The position numbers and the translations under genes were made by a program. A stretch of DNA of 42,541 bases from Salinicola sp. (GTDB lineage: Bacteria > Pseudomonadota > Gammaproteobacteria > Pseudomonadales > Halomonadaceae), in contig NZNW01000099.1 in the NCBI GenBank assembly GCA_002695065.1, forward strand, positions 1 to 42,541, given 5' to 3'. Shown here in pieces: positions 16,665-24,660 of this stretch (the stretch's first letter is position 1; every line of letters starts with the position of its first letter). The notes beneath the pieces are model-generated. The model was not told the DNA's origin and ran no database searches. It saw nothing but the letters and a program-made list of their open reading frames with translations.

Positions 16665-18140
16665 ATGGCATCGTTGAATTCGGCGGCGCTCGACCAGCTC
16701 GATGGCAGCGTCGCCAAGCCGTCCTACGACCGGGCCCAGGTCACGCCTGGCATCGTGCACTTCGGTGTCGGCGGCTTCCATCGCGCCCACCAGGCGATGT
16801 ATCTCGACGACCTCATGAACCGGGGCGAGGCGCTGGACTGGGGCATCGTCGGCGTCGGGGTCATGCCCGGCGATCGTCGCATGCAGGCGGCGCTCTCCGC
16901 CCAGGATCATCTCTATACCCTGGTGATCAAGCATCCCGAGGGCGAGTACCAGGCGCGGGTCATCGGTTCGATCATCGACTATCGCTACGCGCCGGACGAT
17001 ATCGAAGGCACCCTGGAGCTGCTGGCGGATCCGAAGATTCGCATCGTCTCGCTGACGGTGACCGAGGGCGGCTACAACTTCCACCACGTCACCGGCGAGT
17101 TCGATCTCGGCAACCCCGATGTCGAGCACGACCTGGCCTCGCCGAAGACGCCCAGGACCACCTTCGGCATCGTCGCCGAGGCGTTGGCGCGACGCCGCGA
17201 GCGGGGCATCGAGCCGTTCACGGTGATGTCCTGCGACAATATCCAGGGCAACGGCGAAGTCGCGCACAAGATGTTCGTGGCCTATGCCCGGGCGCGTGAC
17301 GCTGAACTGGGTGACTGGATCGATGCCAACGTCCAGTTTCCCAACTCCATGGTCGATCGCATCACGCCGGTGACCACCGATGCCGACATCGAGGAGATCG
17401 GAAGCCGGTTCGGCATCGAGGATCGCTGGCCGGTGGTCTGCGAACCCTTCACCCAGTGGGTGCTGGAGGACCATTTCAACGCTGGCCGTCCGGCCTACGA
17501 CCAGGTAGGCGTGCAACTGGTCGAGGACGTCATGCCCTACGAGCTGATGAAGCTGCGCCTGCTCAACGCCAGCCATCAGGCACTGACCTATTTCGGCTAC
17601 CTGGCCGGCTATCGCTACGCCCATGAAGTGTGCCAGGACCCGCTGTTCGTCGACTTCCTGCTCGATTACATGAACCGCGAGGGCACGCCGACGCTGCGGC
17701 CGGTGCCGGGGGTCGATCTCGACGACTACAAGCGCACCCTGATCGCGCGCTTCGCCAATCCGGAGATCAAGGACACCCTGGCGCGGCTGTGCGCCGAGAG
17801 TTCCGATCGCATTCCCAAGTGGCTGCTGCCGGTGATTCGGGAGCAGCTGGCCCAGGGAGGGGAGATCCATCGCAGCGCGGCGGTCGTCGCGAGCTGGGCG
17901 CGCTATGCCGAGGGGGCCGACGAGCAGGGCGAGCCGATCGCGGTGGTCGATCGCCTCAAGGACGAGTTGATGGCGATCGCCAAGCGCAACCGCGACGAGC
18001 CCACCGCGTTCATCGAGAACCGTCAGCTGTTCGGGGATCTGGCCGACGACGAGCGGTTTCGCTCGGCCTATCTCGATGCGCTGGATCGTCTCTACCGCGA
18101 TGGCGCACGGGCCTGCGTCGAGCACCTGGTCGCCAATTGA
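16665..18140 (+). CDS. mtlD: Mannitol 2-dehydrogenase (polyol dehydrogenase)
   Basis: This is an NAD-dependent long-chain polyol dehydrogenase that oxidises mannitol to fructose, and in related enzymes also arabitol to xylulose and sorbitol to fructose. The 491-residue length fits the Pseudomonas enzyme. The N-terminal Rossmann region has HFGVGGFHRAHQAMYLDDL. The catalytic set K-x4-N-x2-H is visible as K296, N301 and H304 (MKLRLLNASHQAL). It is soluble and cytoplasmic. It is placed between the transporter ATPase and a xylulokinase, suggesting that arabitol as well as mannitol is a natural substrate. The ribosome binding site is AGGAGAAACGTT before the ATG. Confidence 0.94.
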   Translation: MASLNSAALDQLDGSVAKPSYDRAQVTPGIVHFGVGGFHRAHQAMYLDDLMNRGEALDWGIVGVGVMPGDRRMQAALSAQDHLYTLVIKHPEGEYQARVIGSIIDYRYAPDDIEGTLELLADPKIRIVSLTVTEGGYNFHHVTGEFDLGNPDVEHDLASPKTPRTTFGIVAEALARRRERGIEPFTVMSCDNIQGNGEVAHKMFVAYARARDAELGDWIDANVQFPNSMVDRITPVTTDADIEEIGSRFGIEDRWPVVCEPFTQWVLEDHFNAGRPAYDQVGVQLVEDVMPYELMKLRLLNASHQALTYFGYLAGYRYAHEVCQDPLFVDFLLDYMNREGTPTLRPVPGVDLDDYKRTLIARFANPEIKDTLARLCAESSDRIPKWLLPVIREQLAQGGEIHRSAAVVASWARYAEGADEQGEPIAVVDRLKDELMAIAKRNRDEPTAFIENRQLFGDLADDERFRSAYLDALDRLYRDGARACVEHLVAN

Positions 18141-18210
18141 CTGCGGCGGTCGACGGGATGAGGCCGGCGCTGGCGCCGGTCTCGACGGAACTGATCAAGG
18201 GATGGATGTG

Positions 18211-19698
18211 ATGTATATCGGCGTGGATTGTGGCACCCAGAGCACCAAGGTGGTGGTGGTCGATGGCAGCGACGGTCGCATCGTCGGCGAGGCCTCACGA
18301 CCCCACAAGCTGGAGCAGGGCGACCACGGACGGCGGGAGCAGCGTGTCGAGGAGTGGACCGAGGCGTTCCGTGGTGCGCTCGACGAGGCGTTGAAGGATG
18401 CCGGTGTCGGGGCGGAGACCATTCGCGCGATCGGCATCTCCGGCCAGCAGCACGGCATGGTGGCACTGGATGGCGACGGCGTACCGGTGCACCCGGCCAA
18501 GCTCTGGAACGACACCGAGACCGCGGAGTGGAACGAACGACTGATCGACCGGCTCGGCGGCGAGCGGGGCTGCATCGACAAGCTGGGACTGGTGCTGCAG
18601 ACCGGCTATACCGCCTCCAAGATCGCCTGGCTGCGCGAGACCCATCCGCAGGCCTATCGCCGGATCGCCACGCTGCTGCTGCCCCACGACTACCTCAACT
18701 TCTGGCTGACCGGCGAGCGCGTTGCCGAACCGGGCGACGCCTCGGGTACCGGCTACTTCGATACCCGGGCGCGTACCTGGCGGCGCGATGCCTTCGAGAT
18801 CATCGCCCCGGAACTCGACTTCGACAGCGTGCTGCCCCGACTGATCGACTCCCGCGAGGCGGTGGGCAAGGTGCGACCGGCGCTGGCCCGTGAGCTGGGC
18901 CTCAGCGACGACGTCATCGTCTCCAGCGGCGGCGGCGACAACATGATGGGCGCCATCGGCACCGGCAACATCGAGCCGGGACGGGTCACGATCAGTCTCG
19001 GCACCTCCGGCACCATCGCCGTTCATTCTGGCGAACCGGTGGTGCCGGACAACGCCATGGTGGCGAACTTCTGTGCCAGTCACGGCGGTTGGCTACCGCT
19101 GATCTGCACCATGAACGTGACCTCGGCCACGACGACGTTGCGGGAACTGGTCGGGCTCGACATCGACGGTTTCAACCGTGCCGTGGCCAAGGCGGAACCG
19201 GGGGCGGGCGGCATCACGCTGCTGCCGTTCTTCAGTGGTGAGCGGGTGCCGGCGCTGCCGCAGGCGCAGGCCAGCATGAGCGGCATGACCAGTTTCAACA
19301 CCACGCCGGAAAACCTGTGCCGCGCGGCGGTCGAGAGCGCCACGTTCGGGCTGCGCTACGGGCTCGAGCTGCTCGGCCCGCTGGCGAGCGAGGCGACCCA
19401 GATTCGTCTCGTCGGTGGCGGCGCGAAGAGTCCGGTCTGGCGTCAGATCGTCGCCGACGTGCTCGATCTCGAAGTGGTCTGTCCGGAAGTCACCGAAGCC
19501 GCGGCCTTCGGGGGCGCCATTCAGGCGCGCTGGTGTGACGATCGCGAGTCCGAGGTGGCACTGGACCAGCTCTGTCGGGACTGGGTCCGGCTGGACGAGA
19601 CGACACTGACCCGGCCACGGCCGGAAACGGTCGCCAGCTACGACGGTATCTACCGGCGCTATCGGGAAGCGCTTAGCCGGGAGTACGGCATCGCCTGA
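18211..19698 (+). CDS. xylB: Xylulokinase
   Basis: This FGGY-family kinase phosphorylates D-xylulose to D-xylulose 5-phosphate. The N-terminal phosphate-binding strand MYIGVDCGTQSTKVVVVDG, the ISGQQHGMV motif around residue 78, and the C-terminal domain (LVGGGAKSPVWRQIVADVL) are all typical. From the ATG at 18211 the protein is 495 residues, the family norm. An in-frame ATG at 18202 would add three residues but sits directly against the AAGGG ribosome binding site, so 18211 fits better. It follows mtlD by 70 nt. In Pseudomonas the mtl operon also carries a fructokinase (mtlZ); none is present here. Confidence 0.95.
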   Translation: MYIGVDCGTQSTKVVVVDGSDGRIVGEASRPHKLEQGDHGRREQRVEEWTEAFRGALDEALKDAGVGAETIRAIGISGQQHGMVALDGDGVPVHPAKLWNDTETAEWNERLIDRLGGERGCIDKLGLVLQTGYTASKIAWLRETHPQAYRRIATLLLPHDYLNFWLTGERVAEPGDASGTGYFDTRARTWRRDAFEIIAPELDFDSVLPRLIDSREAVGKVRPALARELGLSDDVIVSSGGGDNMMGAIGTGNIEPGRVTISLGTSGTIAVHSGEPVVPDNAMVANFCASHGGWLPLICTMNVTSATTTLRELVGLDIDGFNRAVAKAEPGAGGITLLPFFSGERVPALPQAQASMSGMTSFNTTPENLCRAAVESATFGLRYGLELLGPLASEATQIRLVGGGAKSPVWRQIVADVLDLEVVCPEVTEAAAFGGAIQARWCDDRESEVALDQLCRDWVRLDETTLTRPRPETVASYDGIYRRYREALSREYGIA

Positions 19699-19731
19699 TA
19701 GCCGCCCGTTCCAGCAGGGGAGGGGCATTGA

Positions 19732-19777
19732 AATCACCGCCTCTCCCCCTCATGAAGACGGGATCCGGGCGGTGATT
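19732..19777. repeat. 10-bp inverted repeat after xylB
   Basis: AATCACCGCC and GGCGGTGATT are separated by 26 nt in the xylB-tal spacer; an overlapping GGGGAG/CTCCCC pairing is also possible. No T-run follows, so termination here is uncertain. Confidence 0.5.
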
Positions 19778-19946
19778 CTGTGCGGGAATTCCACCTCGCG
19801 GGCATCCTGTCCGACCCGCAGCGACCCTGGTCATCGACGACCGGAAACACGGCGTGGGGCACGGCGACGGCCTCGCATCGGTGTTATGCTTTCAGAATCA
19901 GGATTGCGACGGGATGCAATCACACGCCACAACGATGGAGCGATTC

Positions 19947-20903
19947 ATGACACAGCAACTCGACTCTCTCAAACAGCTTTCCATGGTGGTTGCCGATACC
20001 GGCGATCTGGATGCCATTCGTCGCTACCAGCCGCATGACGCGACCACCAACCCATCGCTGATCCTCAAGGCCTTCGATCTCGAGGGTTACCAGGCGCTGA
20101 TCGACGAGACACTGGCGGCGGTCAAGTCCGACGTCAGCGACGCCGATGCCCGCGTCGAGGAAGCCGTGGACCGTCTGTCGGTGGCCATCGGCACCGAGAT
20201 CACCAAGCTGGTGCCCGGACGCGTCTCCACCGAGGTGGCGGCCAAGCTCTCGTTCGACGAGAAGGCGAGCATCGACAAGGCCCATCACCTGATCGATCTC
20301 TACGAGAAGCAGGGTGTCTCCAAGGATCGGGTGCTGATCAAGCTGGCCTCGACCTGGGAAGGCATTCGCGCCGCCGAAAAGCTCGAGAAGGAAGGCATCA
20401 ACTGCAACCTGACGCTGCTGTTCTCCGATGCCCAGGCCCGGGCCTGCTTCGAGGCCGGTGTCTATCTGATCTCGCCCTTCGTCGGTCGCGTCACCGACTG
20501 GTACAAGAAGGCCACCGGCACCGAGTCCTACGCGCCGGACGAGGACCCGGGCGTCAAGTTCGTGCGCGGTGTGTGCGACTACGCCAGCCAGTACGGCTAC
20601 GACACGGTGGTCATGGGTGCCAGCTTCCGTAACACCGACCAGATCCGGGCACTGGCCGGCTGCAATCGCCTCACCATCTCGCCGGCGCTGCTCGAGGAGC
20701 TCGCCTCGACGGACGGGGAAGTGACGCGCAAGATCACCGATCAGGGCAGCGGCACCGAGCGTCTCGACCCGATCGGCGAAGCGCAGTTCCGTTGGGAGCA
20801 CAACGAGGACGCCATGGCCACCGAGAAGCTGGCCGAGGGTATCCGCACCTTCGCCGCCGACCAGAAGAAGCTGGAAGGTTTGCTGGCCAAGCGATTGGGC
20901 TAA
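19947..20903 (+). CDS. tal: Transaldolase
   Basis: This enzyme moves a dihydroxyacetone unit between sugar phosphates in the non-oxidative pentose phosphate pathway. The 318-residue protein matches TalB in length and motifs: [10 protein letters not shown] near residue 33, the Schiff-base lysine in [13 protein letters not shown] (about residue 130), and [12 protein letters not shown]. The frame is open to an ATG at 19854, but [12 protein letters not shown] at 19947 is the conserved start. It is separated from xylB by 248 nt and ends in its own strong terminator, so it may be an independent unit, but its place next to xylB suits disposal of xylulose 5-phosphate. Confidence 0.96.
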   Translation: MTQQLDSLKQLSMVVADTGDLDAIRRYQPHDATTNPSLILKAFDLEGYQALIDETLAAVKSDVSDADARVEEAVDRLSVAIGTEITKLVPGRVSTEVAAKLSFDEKASIDKAHHLIDLYEKQGVSKDRVLIKLASTWEGIRAAEKLEKEGINCNLTLLFSDAQARACFEAGVYLISPFVGRVTDWYKKATGTESYAPDEDPGVKFVRGVCDYASQYGYDTVVMGASFRNTDQIRALAGCNRLTISPALLEELASTDGEVTRKITDQGSGTERLDPIGEAQFRWEHNEDAMATEKLAEGIRTFAADQKKLEGLLAKRLG

Positions 20904-20930
20904 GTCTTCTCTTTCAAGCTCGATGCAGAG

Positions 20931-20959
20931 ACACCCGGCCATGTGCCGGGTGTTTTTTT
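20931..20959 (+). terminator. Intrinsic terminator of tal
   Basis: A perfect 9-bp stem (ACACCCGGC/GCCGGGTGT) with a 5-nt loop runs into seven T, 28 nt after the tal stop. Confidence 0.95.
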
Positions 20960-21037
20960 ATCGATATGACACCATTGGACTCATTGGAACCGGCCACCAT
21001 GGCGCCTTCAGGAGCGCGCTGGCCTGAGGTGCCGTAG

Positions 21038-21106
21038 CGGGGTCTTGCGACAGGGATGTCGCAAGAGGCGCATTAGGACATGGATGTCCTTTATGCGCCG
21101 ACCCCG
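21038..21106. repeat. Structured three-way-junction element with two hexaloop arms
   Basis: An outer stem CGGGGTC/GACCCCG encloses two hairpins. Arm 1 is TTGCGAC/GTCGCAA with loop AGGGAT. Arm 2 is GGCGCAT/ATGCGCC topped by AGGAC/GTCCT with loop ATGGAT. The loops share A-N-GGAT. It fills the otherwise gene-free spacer between tal and the monooxygenase, along with a separate 9-bp hairpin at 21167-21193 (CGAGGGGAC/GTCCCCTCG). It looks like a dispersed non-coding repeat or small RNA; I see no ORF in 20960-21281. Confidence 0.7.
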
Positions 21107-21281
21107 GCGAAGGTCTCCGACGGGCCAGGGTTTCGCGATCCTGCGGCGCTAAAAGAAGGGGAGCGGCGAGGGGACGAGCGTTAAGTCCCCTCGTCAGGCG
21201 TCAGGTGAGGGTGGCTGAATCCTCGTCAGTGCTGAGCCAACTCAAAACGAAATAAGTCTGGAGAGTTGCGGGCGGCGATGA

Positions 21282-22280
21282 CTATCGTGACGCCCGCTGA
21301 ACCTCCGCCAGGATCTCGTAGGACTTCACCCGGTCGGCGTGATCAAAACAGTCGGTGTTGACCATGATCTCGTCGGCGCCGGTCTGCTCAAGCAGGTTCT
21401 CCAATTGCTGGCGCACGCTCTCCGGCCCGCCGACCACCGCGGCACCCAGGTTCTGGGCCACCATGGCCCGTTCCTGGGGCGACCAATCGAGGTTCTCCAC
21501 CGGCGGCTGGGTCCGCGTGCTCTTGCCGCGAATCAGGTTGAGGAACTTTTGCTGCTGGGTGGTGGCGAGAAAGCGTGCACGCTCGTCGGTGTCGGCGGCG
21601 ATCAGCGGGATGCCGATCATCGCGTGGGGCTTGTCGAGCACGCCTGGCTGGAAGCCTTCACGGTAGAGATGCAGCGCCTCGATCATGTAACCGGGGGCAA
21701 ACTGACCGGCGAAGGCGAACGGCAGCCCGAGTCTGGCCGCGAGCTGGGCACTGTAGCCGCTGGAACCGAGCAGCCAGATCGGCACATGGGTGCCTTCACC
21801 GGGAATTGCCCGTACCCGCTGGCCGGGCACGGTGTCGCCCAGGTAGCGGCGGAGTTCGTCGAGGCGATCGGGAAAATCGTTGACGCCGGCGCGGGGGTCG
21901 CGACGCATCGCCTGCATGGTGATGCCGTCGGAGCCCGGCGCACGGCCGAGGCCGAGGTCGATGCGATCCGGGTAGAGCGTCGCCAGCGTGCCGAACTGCT
22001 CGGCGATCGCCAGCGGCGGATGGTTGGGCAGCATGATCCCGCCGCTGCCGATGCGCATGGTCGTGGTCGCCCCGGCGATATGGCCAATCAGCACGCTGGT
22101 CGCCGCGCTGGCGATCCCGTCGATGTTGTGGTGCTCGGCCAGCCAGTAGCGGTTGTAGCCCAGACGCTCGGTCTGCTGGGCCAGGTCGACGCTGCGGCGG
22201 AAAGTCTCCGCCGCCGTGCCGTCGCGCGTGATCGGCGCCAGATCCAGCACCGAGAGAGGAGTATCGGCAAGTCGTGACAT
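21282..22280 (-). CDS. LLM-class flavin-dependent oxidoreductase
   Basis: This is a bacterial-luciferase-like monooxygenase (YhbW-type subgroup) of 332 residues that probably uses reduced FMN or F420-like flavin; its substrate is unknown. Family marks are the opening [41 protein letters not shown], the [22 protein letters not shown] strand-turn, and [12 protein letters not shown]. It stands alone on the minus strand. A perfect 10-bp inverted repeat at 22319-22344 overlaps a possible -10 just upstream, suggesting control by a dedicated repressor. It should not be assumed to belong to the haemolysin-ligase operon, although both are on the same strand. Confidence 0.93.
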   Translation of the reverse strand: MSRLADTPLSVLDLAPITRDGTAAETFRRSVDLAQQTERLGYNRYWLAEHHNIDGIASAATSVLIGHIAGATTTMRIGSGGIMLPNHPPLAIAEQFGTLATLYPDRIDLGLGRAPGSDGITMQAMRRDPRAGVNDFPDRLDELRRYLGDTVPGQRVRAIPGEGTHVPIWLLGSSGYSAQLAARLGLPFAFAGQFAPGYMIEALHLYREGFQPGVLDKPHAMIGIPLIAADTDERARFLATTQQQKFLNLIRGKSTRTQPPVENLDWSPQERAMVAQNLGAAVVGGPESVRQQLENLLEQTGADEIMVNTDCFDHADRVKSYEILAEVQRASR

Positions 22281-22318
22281 GAGCGTTCCCGTCAGGAAAT
22301 GAATGGACGCTCGTTAGC

Positions 22319-22344
22319 GCCCTCATGATCTCCATCATGAGGGC
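22319..22344 (-). promoter_or_regulatory. Palindromic operator candidate before the monooxygenase
   Basis: GCCCTCATGA and TCATGAGGGC form a perfect 10-bp inverted repeat around 6 nt, 39 nt before the ATG. A weak promoter (TTGCAT, 16 nt, CATGAT on the minus strand) places the -10 inside it. There is no T-run, so it is not a terminator. Confidence 0.6.
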
Positions 22345-22425
22345 TGTCGCGATGAATGCAACCGATACTCGCTGCCGATCTCCCTCCTGGTTCCGGTTTC
22401 CCGGACGTTGGAACGGGACGGGCGT

Positions 22426-23130
22426 CTAGATCTCCTGCAGCAATGCCTGAATGTCCCGACGACGCCCGGCGTCGGCCGTTTCCCGCCCGGGACGCGGCGC
22501 AGCGGCCATGGCTTTCTCGAGCGCCTGGCGGGCCTGTGCATCGTCGCCCTCGTCGTGGAGGAACTGGGCCCAGAAGTAGTTGCTGTCGATCCCGTCGGGA
22601 TTGAGACTCAAGCCTTTCCGCAGCAGCTCGCGCGCCTTGTCGTCGTCGCCGAAGCTCAGCGGCCAGCCGGGCACCTGGTGATAGAGCGTGCCCAGGCTGG
22701 TATAGGCCGAGCCGTCCAGCGTCGTCGGATCGATCGATAGTGCCTGCTCGAACTCGGAACGTGCCTCCTTGACCAGGGAGAGCGCGCCCAGGCCGCCCTC
22801 CGCACCGGCCTGGGAGCCTCGGATGATGCCTGCCCAGGTGTGCAGCGCCGCGCTACCGGGTTGCGCTTTCAGCAGGGCCTGAGCACGCTGGTAGAGCTGC
22901 TCGAAGGCATCGGCGCGCCGCGCTGCCGGCGTCTGGTACTGGATATTGGCCCAGCGGCTCTGGAGCTCGTGCATACCCGCGGCGACCGCTGTCGTCGACG
23001 CCGCACCCGCTGCCGGCGCCGTCGGGGGCTCGGCCGCCAGTCCTACCGGGCTGCCGGCAAGCGCGATGCCCGACGTCGTGGCGAGTGCCGTGGTGAGAGC
23101 CAGTACCTTCAGGAAGCGGTGTGCTGTCAT
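22426..23130 (-). CDS. Exported TPR protein of the haemolysin-ligase operon
   Basis: This 234-residue protein has a signal peptide (MTAHRFLKVLALTTALATTSGIALA) and an alanine/proline-rich linker, followed by tetratricopeptide-like helices (about residues 70-230). The segments PGWPLSFGDDDKARELLRKGL and DGIDSNYFWAQFLHDEGDD recall TatT-type TPR proteins, which act as periplasmic partners of solute-handling systems. The frame extends upstream to 23178, but the ATG at 23130 gives a clean signal peptide. It follows the SDR gene by 19 nt, so it is the last gene of a five-gene operon. A role in handling or exporting that operon's product is a guess from position. Confidence 0.82.
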   Translation of the reverse strand: MTAHRFLKVLALTTALATTSGIALAGSPVGLAAEPPTAPAAGAASTTAVAAGMHELQSRWANIQYQTPAARRADAFEQLYQRAQALLKAQPGSAALHTWAGIIRGSQAGAEGGLGALSLVKEARSEFEQALSIDPTTLDGSAYTSLGTLYHQVPGWPLSFGDDDKARELLRKGLSLNPDGIDSNYFWAQFLHDEGDDAQARQALEKAMAAAPRPGRETADAGRRRDIQALLQEI

Positions 23131-23149
23131 GGTGATCTCCGTGTACGAA

Positions 23150-23947
23150 TCATGACGATGGGGAGGGGCGACGCGCATGCTGCTGGATCGTCGACAGCCG
23201 CTTCTTGAGCGCGCGGTCGACGATGCCGGGCAGGATCCCGTTCAACCTGACCAGCAGGCACTCCGGCCAACCGAGCTGCCGATCACGAGCCTGGGTCTCG
23301 ATGCCGCGAATCACGCCCGCCGCGACCTGGGCAGGTTCGTCGACGTGGTTGCCCAGCGCGGCATTGAGGGCGTCGGCGCGGTCGCTGTTCATGCCGGTGC
23401 GGGTGGCCCGGGGCGAGATGTGGAGCACCTGGACCGGCGTGTCGGCCAGTTCCCGGCGCAGTGCCTGGCTGAACCCGCGCAGGGCGAATTTGGTGGTGCA
23501 GTAGGCGGTGTAGCCGGGGTGGCCGATGGCGCCGAAGGCGGAGCCGAGGTTGACGATCCAGGCACTGTTCTCGTGCAGCAGTCGCGGTAGCAGCGCTTGC
23601 GTGAGCAGCAGGGTGGCTGTCACGTTGAGCTCCACCATCGACGAGACCGCCGCCGGGGACTGCTCGTCGAACAGCCCGAAGTGATTGACCCCGGCGGCGT
23701 TGACCAGCATGTCGATGCGCGTCTCCTCCGCGGTCTCGACCACCCGACGACGATCCTCGGGCTTGGTCAGATCGGCGGACAGCGCACGAATGCGCTCTGG
23801 CGCCAGCGTCGTCAGTTCCGTCAGCACGCCGGGGTTGCGCCCCACGATCAGTAGCCGCGCGCCGCGCTGCGCCAGCAGGGCCACCAGCTCCCGTCCGATA
23901 CCGCCGCTGGCGCCGGTGATCAGGATGCGGCGATCAGACCAGCGCAT
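23150..23947 (-). CDS. Short-chain dehydrogenase/reductase
   Basis: This is an NAD(P)H-dependent oxidoreductase of the classical SDR family, 265 residues. The cofactor motif TGASGGIG (residues 11-18), NAAG (83-86) and the catalytic S136, Y149 and K153 are intact. R37 (VGRNPG) after the second strand suggests NADPH preference. A C-terminal extension (about 230-265), basic and hydrophobic (CLLVRLNGILPGIVDRALKKRL), resembles that of SDRs acting on lipid-like substrates. It overlaps the diiron-oxidase gene by 14 nt. Its context implies reduction or oxidation of a product made by the upstream ligase and oxidase. Confidence 0.9.
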   Translation of the reverse strand: MRWSDRRILITGASGGIGRELVALLAQRGARLLIVGRNPGVLTELTTLAPERIRALSADLTKPEDRRRVVETAEETRIDMLVNAAGVNHFGLFDEQSPAAVSSMVELNVTATLLLTQALLPRLLHENSAWIVNLGSAFGAIGHPGYTAYCTTKFALRGFSQALRRELADTPVQVLHISPRATRTGMNSDRADALNAALGNHVDEPAQVAAGVIRGIETQARDRQLGWPECLLVRLNGILPGIVDRALKKRLSTIQQHARRPSPSS

Positions 23948-24629
23948 GGCTCAGGCCCTCGTGGCTGGCGACATCGCCTACATCCTGGCGGAGATTGCGG
24001 AACATGGCACCGTAGAGCCGGTAGACCATGTTGGCGGCATCGATGACGGCTTGCAGGTCGGCGGGATCGTCGAGCCGGTTGATCTGCTCCTCGAAGAACG
24101 CCAGATGGCCGATATCGAGGCTGCCGTGGGACTCGAGATAGCGGAAGGCACCGGCGGGGAGACCCGCGCCGTCCCGCATCTGCTCGGCGGCCTGTGTGGC
24201 GATGGCGGTGCTGGTGCCCTCCAGCACGTGCACCATGCCGAAGAAGCCGACCGGATTGTCGTAGGCGATCACGTCGCGAACGTAGCGCACCATCAGTTCG
24301 GTCGCCGGCGCCGGGTTCGCGCTGGCGACGGCGTCGGCGTCGCCGCCCAGCGCCCGGATGTCGTCCAGGATCCACTCCTGGTGGCCGTACTCCTCCTCGA
24401 TGTACTCGACCAGCGCGCCGCGCAGCCACTCGAGGCGTGACGGCAGACGTGCGCCGCAGGCCATCATCAGCGGCACGGTCTGCTTGACGTGGTGATAGGC
24501 CTGGCCGAGAAACGCCAGATAGATCTCTCGGGTGATGTCGCCTGACAGCGCCTGGCGGATGACCGGCGTGTCGAGCAGCCATTGGCGATGACTGGCGGTG
24601 GCTTGTTGCAGTGTTTCGTAGGGGGACAT
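23934..24629 (-). CDS. Haem-oxygenase-like diiron oxidase (iron-containing redox enzyme family)
   Basis: This 231-residue all-helical protein of the TenA/haem-oxygenase fold is often mislabelled TenA regulator or PqqC-like. It carries a full 3-His/3-carboxylate set expected of haem-oxygenase-like diiron oxidases: E79 and H83 (EEYGHQEW), E137 (HVLEGTS), H168 (LESHG), D172 and H175 (LDIGHLAFFEE). Characterised relatives (UndA, BesC, SznF) activate O2 to fragment, desaturate or N-oxidise acids and amino acids. The frame is open to 24668, but the ATG at 24629 follows AGGAG at 8 nt and leaves a 31-nt gap after the ligase. The substrate is not known; the ligase context suggests a fatty acid or acyl conjugate. 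Confidence 0.9.
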   Translation of the reverse strand: MSPYETLQQATASHRQWLLDTPVIRQALSGDITREIYLAFLGQAYHHVKQTVPLMMACGARLPSRLEWLRGALVEYIEEEYGHQEWILDDIRALGGDADAVASANPAPATELMVRYVRDVIAYDNPVGFFGMVHVLEGTSTAIATQAAEQMRDGAGLPAGAFRYLESHGSLDIGHLAFFEEQINRLDDPADLQAVIDAANMVYRLYGAMFRNLRQDVGDVASHEGLSHALV

Positions 24630-24660
24630 GATGTCGTCTCCTGAGACGTAGGCGGATCTC

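Noticed and set aside
14658-18125. A very long minus-strand open frame opposite the polyol operon
   Set aside because: It is a codon-bias shadow of mtlG, mtlK and mtlD in a high-GC genome; its translation is low-complexity, rich in H, R, D and Q, and matches nothing, while the plus-strand genes are certain.
21038-21106. A riboswitch for the adjacent monooxygenase
   Set aside because: It lies downstream of that gene's stop (the gene reads leftward from 22280 to 21282) and after the tal terminator, so it is in neither gene's leader.
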